44,189 nt of DNA from Deltaproteobacteria bacterium tcs-42 (GCA_002049545.1 LLYT01000011.1:1-44189), one strand, 5' to 3'; positions 1 to 8,540 are shown, counted from the stretch's first letter. Notes: a model not told the origin generated them from the sequence alone. A program made the numbers and translations.

Positions 1-118
1 CACGGACGGCGACAGTCGAACGGCCATGGACGGCGTAAAGTGGCCCTTGGAATGGGTGCCTCAAGGCATTGCTGAACAGTTACAATTTAATGACTCTATC
101 TGCCAAGGAGGAAAAGCT

Positions 119-1411
119 ATGGAAGCACAGTTTCAAGTAAAAACCGACCCGGAACTCTGGGCCAAACTCGATATGGACGTGGAACGTTTTTCTAACGTTC
201 CGCCATCCTTGACCGGTGCATTTACTGAGATTTTTTTAAGCCAGGAAAATCGCCCGGAACGGATGGCCTACTTTGACGATATGGTAAGAAACATCTTTAC
301 TGGCCGTATCCAGGAGATGTACGACGCCAGGCAAGAAGGTCGTCCCGTAGTCGGGACCTTCTGTGTCTTCGTTCCAGAGGAGATCATCGATGCGGTTAAT
401 GGGGTTTGTGTTGGTCTCTGCGGTGGTTCACAGTTCTCAATTCCCGATGCCGAACAAATTATCCCGCGTAATATCTGCCCCATGGTTAAGTCAGCCTTCG
501 GTTTCAAGGTTGGTCGGATCTGCCCCTTCTTCCAGGTCGTCGATTTTGTTTATGGCGAAACCACCTGCGACGCCAAGAAGAAAAACTGGGAGTTGCTTGA
601 TGACTACGTTCCGACCTATGTCATGGAAATTCCACAGATGAAACGTGAGCGGGACAAAAAGTTGTGGATTGAGGAGGTGCAGGATTTCAAGGTTGCCATG
701 GAAGAAAAGTCCGGCAAAGAGGTTACCGAAACCAGACTGAAAGCGTCCATTGAAAAATTGAACGCAAAGCGCAAAGCGATGCAGCGTTTGAATGATTTAC
801 GCCACCATGACCCCTCGCCGATCAGTGGTCGCGATATGTTGCTGATTCAGCAGATCGCTTTTTATGACATCCCGGAACGTTTTACCGGAAAAGTGCATGA
901 ACTCTGTGAGGAGCTTGAGGCCCGGATCAAAACTGAAAACTATGTTGCTCCCAAAGGGACCACCCGGCTGATGATCTCAGGGACGCCCATGGCGCTGCCG
1001 AACTGGAAAGTTCACAACATCATCGAAACATCGGGTGCAGTCATCGTCAACGAGGAGAGCTGTATCGGCACGCGCTATTACAAGGATACCATCGCGACCG
1101 ATGGCACCAGTATGGATCAAATGCTGGAGAGGTTGACCGAACGTTATATGAAGATCGACTGTTCCTGTTTTACCCCGAATGATGATCGGATCGACCAGGT
1201 TCTTAAAGAGTACCGTGAGTCGGGTGCTCATGGGCTTGTCGACTGCTGCCTGCAGTTCTGCCACACCTATAATTCCGAGGCGGTCAAACTGCGCCGGGCG
1301 TGTGAAAAAGAGGGAATTCCGTTCCTGTCGATCGAGACCGATTATTCGCCGGAAGATGTTGGTCAGCTCCAGACCAGAATCGAAGCCTTTGTCGAACAGA
1401 TTGAGGATTAG
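119..1411 (+). CDS. 2-hydroxyacyl-CoA dehydratase / double-cubane-cluster family FeS protein
   Basis: A 430-residue member of the BcrC/BadD/HgdB superfamily, whose FeS proteins carry out ATP-driven low-potential reductions. The ATG at 119 is preferred because AAGGAGG lies at 105-111; an in-frame ATG at 26 would add 31 residues of unfamiliar sequence. Conserved cysteines appear in GVCVGLCGG, NICPMVKS, RICPFFQ, ETTCDAKK, EESCIG and VDCCLQFC, as expected for an FeS-cluster protein of this family. The activase follows 5 bp later. One dehydratase-like polypeptide paired directly with one activase resembles the YjiM/YjiL double-cubane pairs more than the two-subunit 2-hydroxyglutaryl-CoA dehydratase; no second large subunit is seen downstream, though the upstream side is outside the window. 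Family is confident; the substrate cannot be told from sequence. Confidence 0.85.
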   Translation: MEAQFQVKTDPELWAKLDMDVERFSNVPPSLTGAFTEIFLSQENRPERMAYFDDMVRNIFTGRIQEMYDARQEGRPVVGTFCVFVPEEIIDAVNGVCVGLCGGSQFSIPDAEQIIPRNICPMVKSAFGFKVGRICPFFQVVDFVYGETTCDAKKKNWELLDDYVPTYVMEIPQMKRERDKKLWIEEVQDFKVAMEEKSGKEVTETRLKASIEKLNAKRKAMQRLNDLRHHDPSPISGRDMLLIQQIAFYDIPERFTGKVHELCEELEARIKTENYVAPKGTTRLMISGTPMALPNWKVHNIIETSGAVIVNEESCIGTRYYKDTIATDGTSMDQMLERLTERYMKIDCSCFTPNDDRIDQVLKEYRESGAHGLVDCCLQFCHTYNSEAVKLRRACEKEGIPFLSIETDYSPEDVGQLQTRIEAFVEQIED

Positions 1412-1416
1412 CGATA

Positions 1417-2154
1417 ATGACCATAGGAATTGATCTTGGCTCAAGAACCATCAAGCTGGCTGTCCTTAAGGATGGTCAGCTTGATTCATGGAAAGTCGTC
1501 GAAAGCAGCTTTAAGCCCCATCTCCAATCGCAGGAATTACTCCAGGCTTATCCAGCAAAAAACATTATTGCGACCGGCTATGGCCGGCATTTGGCGAAAA
1601 AACATTTTGCTAAAGGTGTTATTACCGAAATCAAAGCCCATGCCCTGGGTGCGTACCATCTGTTTCCCGGTTGCCGTACCATCCTTGATGTTGGCGGGCA
1701 AGACTCCAAGGTGATCAGTCTGGATGCCAACGGCAAGGTCAGTAACTTCCAGATGAACGATAAATGTGCTGCCGGAACCGGTAAGTTCCTTGAAATGATG
1801 GCGGGATCACTTGGCTTTGAGCTCGATGAGTTTGGCGAGGCTGCATCGCTAGCATCTAATAACCTCAGCATCGGTAGTATGTGTGCTGTGTTTGCCGAAT
1901 CTGAGGTTGTCTCTTTACGCAATGATGGTCATTCTTCTGCAGACATTGCACGGGCAGTTCACATATCTGTCGTCGACCGGGTTGCAGCGATGTTGGAAAG
2001 AATTGGCATCTCCGGTGAGTTGGTTTTTTCTGGTGGCGTGGCCAATAACAGTTGTATTGCACAGCTGTTGGAGAAAAAACTTGGCCGACCCGTTTTTGTT
2101 CCCAAAGTCCCCGATATTGTCGGAGCGCTGGGTGCGGCATTGCATAAACCGTGA
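1417..2154 (+). CDS. Acyl-CoA dehydratase activase (BadF/BcrA/HgdC ATPase family)
   Basis: A 245-residue ASKHA-fold ATPase. It starts with MTIGIDLGSRTIKLAV (phosphate-1 loop) and has a second phosphate loop LDVGGQDSK. Two cysteines, in NDKCAAGTG and GSMCAVFAESE, are the usual ligands of the [4Fe-4S] cluster bridging the homodimer. The C-terminus VFSGGVANN and VGALGAALH is typical adenosine-binding sequence. Known role of the family: ATP hydrolysis drives single-electron transfer onto the partner FeS protein. The 5-bp gap after the dehydratase-like gene points to co-translation and an obligate pair. Length fits the family (about 250-270 aa). Confidence 0.9.
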   Translation: MTIGIDLGSRTIKLAVLKDGQLDSWKVVESSFKPHLQSQELLQAYPAKNIIATGYGRHLAKKHFAKGVITEIKAHALGAYHLFPGCRTILDVGGQDSKVISLDANGKVSNFQMNDKCAAGTGKFLEMMAGSLGFELDEFGEAASLASNNLSIGSMCAVFAESEVVSLRNDGHSSADIARAVHISVVDRVAAMLERIGISGELVFSGGVANNSCIAQLLEKKLGRPVFVPKVPDIVGALGAALHKP

Positions 2155-2192
2155 TCTCTTTAATCTGCAAAACAGAATCAGTCTGCGATATA

Positions 2193-4034
2193 TCAAATAA
2201 TCCCCTGCAGTGGACCACCGTTCACCGCTAATTGGTCAACTTGCTTTTCAATTTCTGGATCATCAATCAATGCGGGAGCATGGTGTGGTTTGCTGCGGGC
2301 ATCAATGAGTAGAGATCCTGAACAGCCCCAGTGTTTGGCTTTTGAAAAATGACCGATACCGTAGATATCGGCCGCCGGGTTGGAACGGGTAAAGCAAACC
2401 CAGAGCCAGTTGTTTAAGAGCGCCGCACAGAATTCACTATCATCAACAACCAAAATCATGGGAAAGCGATTGATGGGGTTATCCGGAGTCAACGTTTTAC
2501 AGAAGCGGAGCAGATTCAGGTCTTCTCCCGGCATAGATTCGCTGCAAGCCGGCCCCTCGAGGAGCAGAATTCCCGGCAGGGCAAGGGCAGGTTTTTTAAA
2601 TCCGCGAGGCAGGGTTAAATTTTCAGGAATTTCTGTCGGCAGGTCACGCCGTTTTTCACCGACAGCGGCAATAACGACTTTCGAGCCCTGATTCAGCCCG
2701 TGGCCGCTGTAATCGAGGGTATCAATGGTTGTCGCAGTCTGAAAGTGCAGGTCGCGTTGCCAGTCGACTCTTTCCAAAAGGTGTTGGAAAAAATCTGGAA
2801 TGTTGTTGACATCCAGCTGTGGATTGTCGTTTTGGTTCGCTATCAGCAGATATTTGGCCAGGGATAACTGCCCTTGTCCCAATATGGCATTGGCTTGAGT
2901 CAGTAGCTCCTGTGGTTGGTCGGGTTTGCTGTAGGGGGTGTAACGTTCGCTGCCAATGGCAAGCAACAGTGGATGAACCCCGGCGGCATCGACAGCATGA
3001 ACCGCTTTGATTCCGGGGAGAATCTCCGGGATCAGTGCTCCCGTCAGCTCATGGATAAATTCGCCGAAACTGGTATCTTCCTGCGGGGGCCGACCCACCG
3101 TAGTGAAAGGCCAGATAGCATCGGAACGATGGTAGACGCGATCAACCTTGATCAGTGGAAAATCGTGAGCCAGGCTGTAGTAGCCAAGGTGATCACCGAA
3201 AGGCCCTTCGGGTTTTTGTTGCTTCGGATCAATGGTGCCGCAGATGACAAAATCGGCTTCTGCCGGCATGGGTAAGAAACCGGGAGGCTGTACCAGCGGG
3301 ATTCGATGGCCACCAAGAAGTCCAGCGAAGGCGAGCTCCGGCATTCCTTCGGGGAGTGGCATAACGGCGGCAATCGACAGGCTTGGTGGACCACCGACAA
3401 AAATGTTAATGCGAAACGGCTGGTCAAGCTCCAGTGCTTCCTGATGATGAACACCGATACCGCGATGCAGCTGATAATGGAGGCCAATCTCCCGATCCTG
3501 AAGGTAATCGTTTCCCGATAACTGGACTCGATACATTCCCAGGTTGGAGGAACGAAACCCCGGTTTCCGACTGCTTTCGCTGTAGACTTGTGGCAAAGTA
3601 ATAAATGGGCCACCATCGTCGGGCCAGCTTTTTATCTGTGGCAGATCGCTGACGGTTGTCTGCTGCTGTAAAATTGAACCCGATTTAATTTTTTTGGGTA
3701 GCAAATGAAAGGCGGCCGGGGGGGCTGAAAGAAACATGGAGGGGTTTTTCAGCAGAGCTTTTGGGTCAAGCTTCAGTTTAACCAGGGTTTCGACTTGTTG
3801 CAGGGTATCGCGAAATAGATATCGGGTTCGATCCAGTGTTCCAAACAGGTTGGCCACGGCTGGAAAACGGCACCTGGTGAGGTTGGTGAAGAGCAGAGCA
3901 GGCCCTTGATGTTGATAGACCCGTCTCTGGATCGCACCAGCCAGAAGATTCTCTTCAATCGGCTGTTCGATGCGGATGAGTTGGCCACTATTTTCCAGTG
4001 CATTGACCGCTTGCCGGAGAGTTCTGTATCCCAT
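2193..4034 (-). CDS. UbiD-family (prenylated-FMN) decarboxylase
   Basis: A 613-residue protein of the UbiD/Fdc1 family, which (de)carboxylates unsaturated or aromatic acids using prenylated FMN made by a UbiX partner. Visible family features are the early MGYRTLRQAV segment, SNLGMYRVQL, EGPFGDHLGYYS (holding a conserved glutamate), and the C-terminal RSNPAADIYG and WGCSGSLLIDARSK blocks. The ATG at 4034 follows AGAGGGA. The length fits the longer UbiD subgroup seen in deltaproteobacteria. It is convergent with the activase gene, with 38 bp between the stops. No ubiX is in the window. A role in menaquinone synthesis (MqnL-like) or aromatic acid turnover is possible but only inferred. Confidence 0.85.
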   Translation of the reverse strand: MGYRTLRQAVNALENSGQLIRIEQPIEENLLAGAIQRRVYQHQGPALLFTNLTRCRFPAVANLFGTLDRTRYLFRDTLQQVETLVKLKLDPKALLKNPSMFLSAPPAAFHLLPKKIKSGSILQQQTTVSDLPQIKSWPDDGGPFITLPQVYSESSRKPGFRSSNLGMYRVQLSGNDYLQDREIGLHYQLHRGIGVHHQEALELDQPFRINIFVGGPPSLSIAAVMPLPEGMPELAFAGLLGGHRIPLVQPPGFLPMPAEADFVICGTIDPKQQKPEGPFGDHLGYYSLAHDFPLIKVDRVYHRSDAIWPFTTVGRPPQEDTSFGEFIHELTGALIPEILPGIKAVHAVDAAGVHPLLLAIGSERYTPYSKPDQPQELLTQANAILGQGQLSLAKYLLIANQNDNPQLDVNNIPDFFQHLLERVDWQRDLHFQTATTIDTLDYSGHGLNQGSKVVIAAVGEKRRDLPTEIPENLTLPRGFKKPALALPGILLLEGPACSESMPGEDLNLLRFCKTLTPDNPINRFPMILVVDDSEFCAALLNNWLWVCFTRSNPAADIYGIGHFSKAKHWGCSGSLLIDARSKPHHAPALIDDPEIEKQVDQLAVNGGPLQGII

Positions 4035-4136
4035 TGCAGATGTCCCTCTGTAAGGTGAGTAAAAGAGTCAATTTTATACTTCAGAAGGGGAAAAAAGGCA
4101 ATGCAGGTGGCGTGACCCGGAGGCTGTTTAGGGAAA

Positions 4137-4187
4137 ATACTGGAATAAAGGTTCAAAAAAAGCAATACTCCAGTATGAACAGCTGTT
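4137..4187. promoter_or_regulatory. Inverted repeat and palindrome between divergent ubiD-like and kinase genes
   Basis: ATACTGGA (4137-4144) is matched by its exact reverse complement TCCAGTAT (4169-4176), followed at once by the perfect palindrome AACAGCTGTT (4178-4187). They lie in the 189-bp divergent region, 37 bp before the kinase start. The palindrome resembles the AACAGCYAGTTA element found upstream of the cytochrome cluster but is one base shorter. An operator for either gene is an inference. Confidence 0.4.
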
Positions 4188-4223
4188 ACTTGGCAGTTTA
4201 AGCTTGTGATGAGGAGTCACTAA

Positions 4224-5822
4224 ATGCGTATCAAGTTGGCCATCAGATACACGGCGATATCGAGCATTGTTCTGCTTATTGTTATGTCCATTTCCGCTTA
4301 TTTACATATCGATAAGGTGCAAAAGGTTTTTACCGAAAAAGCGATGCAGGAAGCCGACGTCCTCTCGGAGATGATTCTTCGCGATTCTCACCATTTAATG
4401 CTGTCTGACAACAACGAGCAGCTGCAGTCGATGATTGAGGAAATTGGTCGAACTCCACGGGTCAAAAGAGCCCGTATCCTTGGGAAAGAAGGGGTTGTCA
4501 GCTTCTCCATGAACAAGCATGAAATCGGGACAGCTCTGAGTGAAACGGATGAGAGCTGCTCTTTTTGCCATCTGGAAGGCTCCAAGGCATTAGTGGATGT
4601 CCCGGTTGAAAAACGAACCCGGGTTTTTTCCGACGATTCTGGCACCCAGTATTTGAGCATCACCCGGGGGATTTATAACGAGCCAAGTTGTTATACGGCC
4701 GACTGTCATGCCCATTCATCTGAAGAGAAGAAAATCGGTGTCCTGGATCTGGTGGTCTCTCAGGGACAGATGGCAGATTTGGCACATGTCCATCATAGAG
4801 ATGTGATTATTTCAACAACAGTGATGTTGATTGTTCTGTCCCTTTGCCATTATCTGGTGGCCAGAAAGTATATTTGCGATCCGATTCAGGGCTTGCTGGA
4901 ACGTACCCAGGCTCTCTCTGAGGGGGATTTGTCAGCCCGGGTGGAAAACCTTTCCAATGATGAACTGGGAGAATTGGGAAGTTCATTCAATAATATGGCC
5001 GATAATCTGGCGCAGGCACAAATTGAGTTGCAGGACTGGGGCAATACGCTCGAGCAGAAAGTCGAAAAGCGTACAGCTGAAATCACCGATATGCAGAGCC
5101 AGCTCCTGCGTTCTGCCAAGTTGGCCTCAATGGGGAAACTGGTTGCCGGGATTGCACATGAAATCAACAATCCGCTCACCGGAATATTGATGTTCGCATC
5201 ACTCTCATCTAAAACTCCTGACCTGCCGCCGCAGGTTAAGGACAATCTTGATTTAATTGTTTCAGAGACTGGCAGGTGTGCCAAAATAGTTCGAGGGCTG
5301 TTGGAGTTTGCCCGTGAGTCATTTCCAGAGAAGAAACCCGATTCTATCAATCGTATCATCGAGCACACATTGGAACTTGTCTCACAGCAGGCAATCTTTC
5401 AGGATATCGATGTCCGCTATCGGGGTGGTGACGGGCTGCCTGACCTGGAAGTTGACGCCGATCAAATCCAGCAGGTTTTTTTCAATATGTTTATCAATGC
5501 CGGACAGGCCATGCCAAATGGTGGCTCTTTGACAATAACGACCGACTATGTTGAACAGGCAAAAGAGGTCCAGATTGTCATTGAAGATACTGGTGCGGGG
5601 ATCAGTCAGGAAAATCTGGATAAAATCTTTGATCCGTTCTTTTCGACAAAAGCACAAAAAGGCTTTGGTTTGGGATTGTCAGTTTCCTACGGAATTATCA
5701 ACAATCATGGTGGCAGGGTCGATGTCAAGAGTCACGTAGGTGAAGGGACCCGCTTCTCAATCTATTTCTCAACTGAAGGGAGTGACTTGCAGAACTCTGG
5801 CGAAGAGGGAAGTTCGGCTTGA
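4224..5822 (+). CDS. Membrane histidine kinase with periplasmic c-type heme sensor domain
   Basis: A 532-residue sensor kinase. Order: TM1 (about 11-27), periplasmic domain (28-193), TM2 (about 195-213), HAMP (about 215-268), coiled linker, HisKA with phospho-acceptor H312 in GIAHEINNP, and HATPase_c with N, G1 (DTGAGIS), F (DPFFSTK) and G2 (GLGLS) boxes. The periplasmic domain has CSFCH (112-116) and a CX4CH motif (C156, C161, H162), so covalent heme and redox or gas sensing are likely, as in Geobacter heme-PAS sensors. GAGGAG at 4210-4215 supports the start. It converges 8 bp from a sigma-54-type response regulator, the obvious partner. The sensor domain resembles that of the output-less protein at 12509. 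Confidence 0.9.
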   Translation: MRIKLAIRYTAISSIVLLIVMSISAYLHIDKVQKVFTEKAMQEADVLSEMILRDSHHLMLSDNNEQLQSMIEEIGRTPRVKRARILGKEGVVSFSMNKHEIGTALSETDESCSFCHLEGSKALVDVPVEKRTRVFSDDSGTQYLSITRGIYNEPSCYTADCHAHSSEEKKIGVLDLVVSQGQMADLAHVHHRDVIISTTVMLIVLSLCHYLVARKYICDPIQGLLERTQALSEGDLSARVENLSNDELGELGSSFNNMADNLAQAQIELQDWGNTLEQKVEKRTAEITDMQSQLLRSAKLASMGKLVAGIAHEINNPLTGILMFASLSSKTPDLPPQVKDNLDLIVSETGRCAKIVRGLLEFARESFPEKKPDSINRIIEHTLELVSQQAIFQDIDVRYRGGDGLPDLEVDADQIQQVFFNMFINAGQAMPNGGSLTITTDYVEQAKEVQIVIEDTGAGISQENLDKIFDPFFSTKAQKGFGLGLSVSYGIINNHGGRVDVKSHVGEGTRFSIYFSTEGSDLQNSGEEGSSA

Positions 5823-5830
5823 CAGGGGGG

Positions 5831-7249
5831 CTAGGAGTGATCTTTGACCGAGATTCCCAGCTTTTTCAGTAACGCCTGGAAGTTCGGTCTGAGCATGCCG
5901 GTTTCTTCCGCTGCTTTGGTGACATTCCAGTTATTTCTTTCCAGTGCAGCATAGACAAAGGCTTTTTCAGCCGGTTCCACCGCCTGCTCACGAAGTCTTC
6001 GCTTGGCTTCTTTCAGCTCTTCAGTATTGACCGGCGCAACCATCTCTGCATTGTCTGCAGCCAGATCCTGTGAGTCGGGCAATTCCAGGCTGTCGCGTTG
6101 AATCAGATCCCCCTGGGTTAAAACGACGGCTCTCTCAATAATGTTTTCTAGTTCACGGACATTCCCCGGAAACGGATAATCGTGTAATGCCAGATGTGCA
6201 TCAGCGGAAAGACCCTTAATCTCCCTGCCGACATCATCAGAAAACTTTTTCAGAAAATAACCGATCAGAAGAGGAATGTCACCCGATCGTTCGCGCAATG
6301 GTGGCAGGGTGATCGGGATGATGTTTAAGCGGAAATAGAGATCATCACGAAAAGTTCCCTCTTCGACCATCTTGTCCAGGCCGCGGTTTGTTGCGGCAAT
6401 CAGGCGGATATCGATAGGGGTTGCCTTGGTTCCACCAATCGGACTCACTTCACGTTGTTGTAAAACGCGGAGGAGTTTTGCCTGGGTTGCCAGGCTTAAA
6501 TTGGCAATTTCGTCCAGAAATAAACTTCCTCCACTTGCGACGCTGAACAGTCCAGGTTTGGATTGGGTGGCACCGGTGAATGAACCTTTGACGTGGCCGA
6601 ATAATTCACTTTCAAGCAGGTTTTCGGGTAATGAATTGCAATCGATGGCAACAAAAGGTTGATCTTTGCGTGGACTGTTATTGTGGATAGCCCGGGCAAC
6701 CAGTTCTTTTCCGGTTCCACTCTCTCCGGTAATCAGAACAGAGCTGTTCGTCGGAGCGACTTGTAGAATCCGTTGAAAGACTTTTTGCATCGATTCGCTT
6801 TTGCCAACAAAGGAGTCCGCTACGGTTTCATCCGGGAGGCTCTCGGTGATAACCTCCGATTCAAGGTTGAGGAGTCTTTGTTTGACTGCTGCCTGGACTT
6901 TCTCGGTAATCTGCTCTGGCAGAAAGGGCTTGGTCAGGTATTCAAAGGCACCATTTTTCATGGCATCAACGGCAGAATCGACCGTTGCAAAGCCGGTGAC
7001 GATGATGACCGGGACATTGGGCTGCAGGACGGAAATTGTCTTGAGGACTTCAATCCCACCCATGATCGGCATTTTCAGGTCACTGATGATAACGCTGAAG
7101 CTGTCGTTCTGCAGCTTCTCCATACCGACCTTGCCATTCTGGGCAACAGTGACCTGATAGCCTTCCAGAGTCAGCGCTTGTCGAAGCCCTTCTCGAATAA
7201 TGGTCTCATCATCGATAACCAGAATTTTATGTGTCGCGTTTTCATCCAT
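5831..7249 (-). CDS. NtrC-family sigma-54-dependent response regulator
   Basis: A 472-residue regulator starting MDENATHKILVIDDE. The ATG at 7249 is chosen because the 29 residues possible upstream (from 7336) lie outside the receiver fold. Receiver: D13, D14, phospho-acceptor D57 (ISDLKMP), K107. AAA+ domain: Walker A GESGTGKE (175-182), GSFTGA loop (222-227) in place of the usual GAFTGA, Walker B FLDEIAN. A C-terminal Fis-type helix-turn-helix (WNVTKAAEETGM) binds DNA. It is paired by position with the heme kinase at 4224 and is divergent from the 7815 gene, whose upstream region carries a sigma-54-like promoter and a repeated 12-mer that could be its target. Control of the cytochrome cluster is inferred. 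Confidence 0.92.
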   Translation of the reverse strand: MDENATHKILVIDDETIIREGLRQALTLEGYQVTVAQNGKVGMEKLQNDSFSVIISDLKMPIMGGIEVLKTISVLQPNVPVIIVTGFATVDSAVDAMKNGAFEYLTKPFLPEQITEKVQAAVKQRLLNLESEVITESLPDETVADSFVGKSESMQKVFQRILQVAPTNSSVLITGESGTGKELVARAIHNNSPRKDQPFVAIDCNSLPENLLESELFGHVKGSFTGATQSKPGLFSVASGGSLFLDEIANLSLATQAKLLRVLQQREVSPIGGTKATPIDIRLIAATNRGLDKMVEEGTFRDDLYFRLNIIPITLPPLRERSGDIPLLIGYFLKKFSDDVGREIKGLSADAHLALHDYPFPGNVRELENIIERAVVLTQGDLIQRDSLELPDSQDLAADNAEMVAPVNTEELKEAKRRLREQAVEPAEKAFVYAALERNNWNVTKAAEETGMLRPNFQALLKKLGISVKDHS

Positions 7250-7578
7250 GGTGGTGAAGATTGCCTTCTGGCTCAGCGGGAGAAAAGAGAAAGATCGCTG
7301 GGACCCTGTAGGTCTTAAAGGTTCGACAAGATGCAAAAATTTAGACGTTACCGGGTTCCGGCTAAACTTTTAAAACGGTTAATACTAATAAGGGAGCTGC
7401 AAACAGTCAAGGGATAAGTCACAGAAGCCGCAGGTATGGAGCTAGTTGGGAAGTTCACTGGAATAGCCGGAAACAGGAGAAAAGATCGGGTGAAAACCGG
7501 TTGGAAGTGCATGAATAAATAAAATATGCGGTATATTTTGGCAGCCATAAGGTGCTTTTGTTGTTAAATGTTCATGAT

Positions 7579-7590
7579 AACAGCTAGTTA
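7579..7590 (+). promoter_or_regulatory. AACAGCTAGTTA repeat, copy 1 (putative activator site)
   Basis: Exact 12-mer repeated 130 bp downstream (7709-7720) and, with one change, at 8834-8845. AAC and GTT arms form a short inverted repeat. This copy has no good -24/-12 element at the same spacing, so it may be a distal enhancer-type site. Confidence 0.45.
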
Positions 7591-7708
7591 TAAGCGATTC
7601 TTGGTCATTGTTTGGATGTTTGTCGGTTTTTTGCTGTATGAAAAAGATATTCTATTGATGGAGATAAATAACCAAAAAAATCATGACAACAGCAGGTAAT
7701 GTCGTTAA

Positions 7709-7720
7709 AACAGCTAGTTA
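7709..7720 (+). promoter_or_regulatory. AACAGCTAGTTA repeat, copy 2 (putative activator site)
   Basis: Second exact copy of the 12-mer. Its end is 30 bp before the GG of the -24-like element at 7750. The same element-to-promoter spacing (29 bp) recurs at 8834/8874, which suggests function. Binding by the sigma-54 activator encoded at 5831-7249 is inferred. Confidence 0.5.
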
Positions 7721-7747
7721 TGGATAATGCCGCGGCTTGGTTCGACC

Positions 7748-7764
7748 TTGGCATGATTTCTGTA
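7748..7764 (+). promoter_or_regulatory. Sigma-54-like promoter (weak -12) before the first 81-aa gene
   Basis: TTGGCATGATTTCTGTA resembles the sigma-54 consensus (TGGCAC, five bases, TTGCW). GG at 7750-7751 is followed after ten bases by GT where GC is expected, so the -12 element is imperfect. It lies about 50 bp before the ATG at 7815, a suitable place for a start site. Confidence 0.4.
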
Positions 7765-7814
7765 TATGTTGATGAGTGTCGTCGGGGGGACTCAAATATA
7801 CTATGGAGGTCAAG

Positions 7815-8060
7815 ATGAAAAATATTATTCGTAACAGCGTTGTCGCTTTGATTTGTGTTGCAACGATGGTTTCTACTGTTGTTGCTGCGACCACAGCGCC
7901 TGCAGAACAGGGTGGTTCGATGCTGTTAACCCTGTTTATCGGGTTTTTTGCACTGATCGTGGTGTTCCAGTTGGTACCGGCTTGTTTGTTGTTTGCTGGA
8001 ATACTGAAGGGATTGTTCTCACGCAAGCAGGAAGCTAAGCACGAAACGACCAGCCGATAA
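7815..8060 (+). CDS. 81-aa small exported/membrane protein, paralog A
   Basis: An 81-residue protein starting MKNIIRNSVV. The ATG at 7815 is chosen for GGAGG at 7805-7809; the frame is open further upstream but without a better site. It has a hydrophobic N-terminal signal (cleavage plausible after VVAA), a second hydrophobic span IGFFALIVVFQLVPACLLF, and a basic tail. It shares the core GF-x-AL-x-V-x-QLVPA and its exact length with the protein at 9073, so the two are paralogs. No named family is recognised. Position before an NrfD/multiheme module suggests a small accessory subunit of that complex, or a protein responding to the same signal. Confidence 0.75.
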   Translation: MKNIIRNSVVALICVATMVSTVVAATTAPAEQGGSMLLTLFIGFFALIVVFQLVPACLLFAGILKGLFSRKQEAKHETTSR

Positions 8061-8090
8061 ATTGAATTGAACAGGATGATGAGGTGATTT

Positions 8091-8540
8091 ATGAACGGTC
8101 TTCTTATAGCAAATAAAAACCTGGCGGCACGAGAGCAGGTCGCCGCTTTGTTTGAGGGTGATGGCTATGAGATCACAACTGCTGACTCGGTGGTCAATTC
8201 TCTTGAAGGTATTATTGATAAGTCAATTCAAGTTGTCCTGCTTGGCGGTGTTTTTGATGAGCAACAGGTCGCAAAATTTGTTCCGCTGCTGAAAAAGTGT
8301 AACCGCAATCTCTCGATTATCCTTGTTTCCGATGAGATGCCCCTTGAGTTGCTACGCAGGATTCGCAAGGAAGGGATCTTCTATCATGCGTTAAAGCCGG
8401 TTGGGGACGAGAGTTGGGATGAGATTCGCCAGGCTGTCGGCTGTGCTTTTGAGAATTATCATGCCCGGCAGGGGGTGAGTGGGAGGGTGCTGCGAGGCAA
8501 GGCCTCCACGCAGTGGCAGAAAAGCACCGGCACGATTTAG
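8091..8540 (+). CDS. Receiver-like protein lacking the phospho-acceptor aspartate
   Basis: A 149-residue protein with a CheY-like pattern: MNGLLIANKNLAAREQVAAL at the start, a beta-3 strand VVLLGG, a beta-4 strand LSIILVSDE, and the lysine motif ALKPV. The acidic pocket is replaced by N/K residues and the expected phospho-Asp after beta-3 is glycine, so it cannot be a standard phosphorylated receiver. No output domain is visible; the C-terminal 25 residues are basic and low-complexity. GAGGTGA precedes the ATG. It sits 30 bp after paralog A, in the same transcription unit. A phosphorylation-independent protein-protein role is an inference. Confidence 0.7.
   Translation: MNGLLIANKNLAAREQVAALFEGDGYEITTADSVVNSLEGIIDKSIQVVLLGGVFDEQQVAKFVPLLKKCNRNLSIILVSDEMPLELLRRIRKEGIFYHALKPVGDESWDEIRQAVGCAFENYHARQGVSGRVLRGKASTQWQKSTGTI

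Larger units (their letters stand above)
7250..7814. other. 565-bp intergenic region with regulatory repeats, no gene seen
   Basis: No convincing coding sequence; the 66-codon reverse frame at 7348-7548 has no ribosome site or recognisable composition. The region holds two exact copies of AACAGCTAGTTA (7579-7590 and 7709-7720) and a sigma-54-like element near 7748-7764. It separates the sigma-54 activator gene from the first small membrane protein gene. Confidence 0.6.

Noticed and set aside
26-118. N-terminal extension of the dehydratase-like ORF
   Set aside because: AAGGAGG directly precedes the ATG at 119 and the extra 31 residues do not look like the family.
977-1444. 155-codon reverse ORF
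   Set aside because: Antisense to two well-supported genes; composition is that of a shadow frame.
4188-4215. Sigma-54 promoter before the heme kinase (TTGGCAGTTTAAGC)
   Set aside because: GG and GC are eight bases apart, not ten.
7348-7548. 66-codon reverse ORF in the intergenic region
   Set aside because: No ribosome site, no recognisable protein features; region better explained by regulatory repeats.
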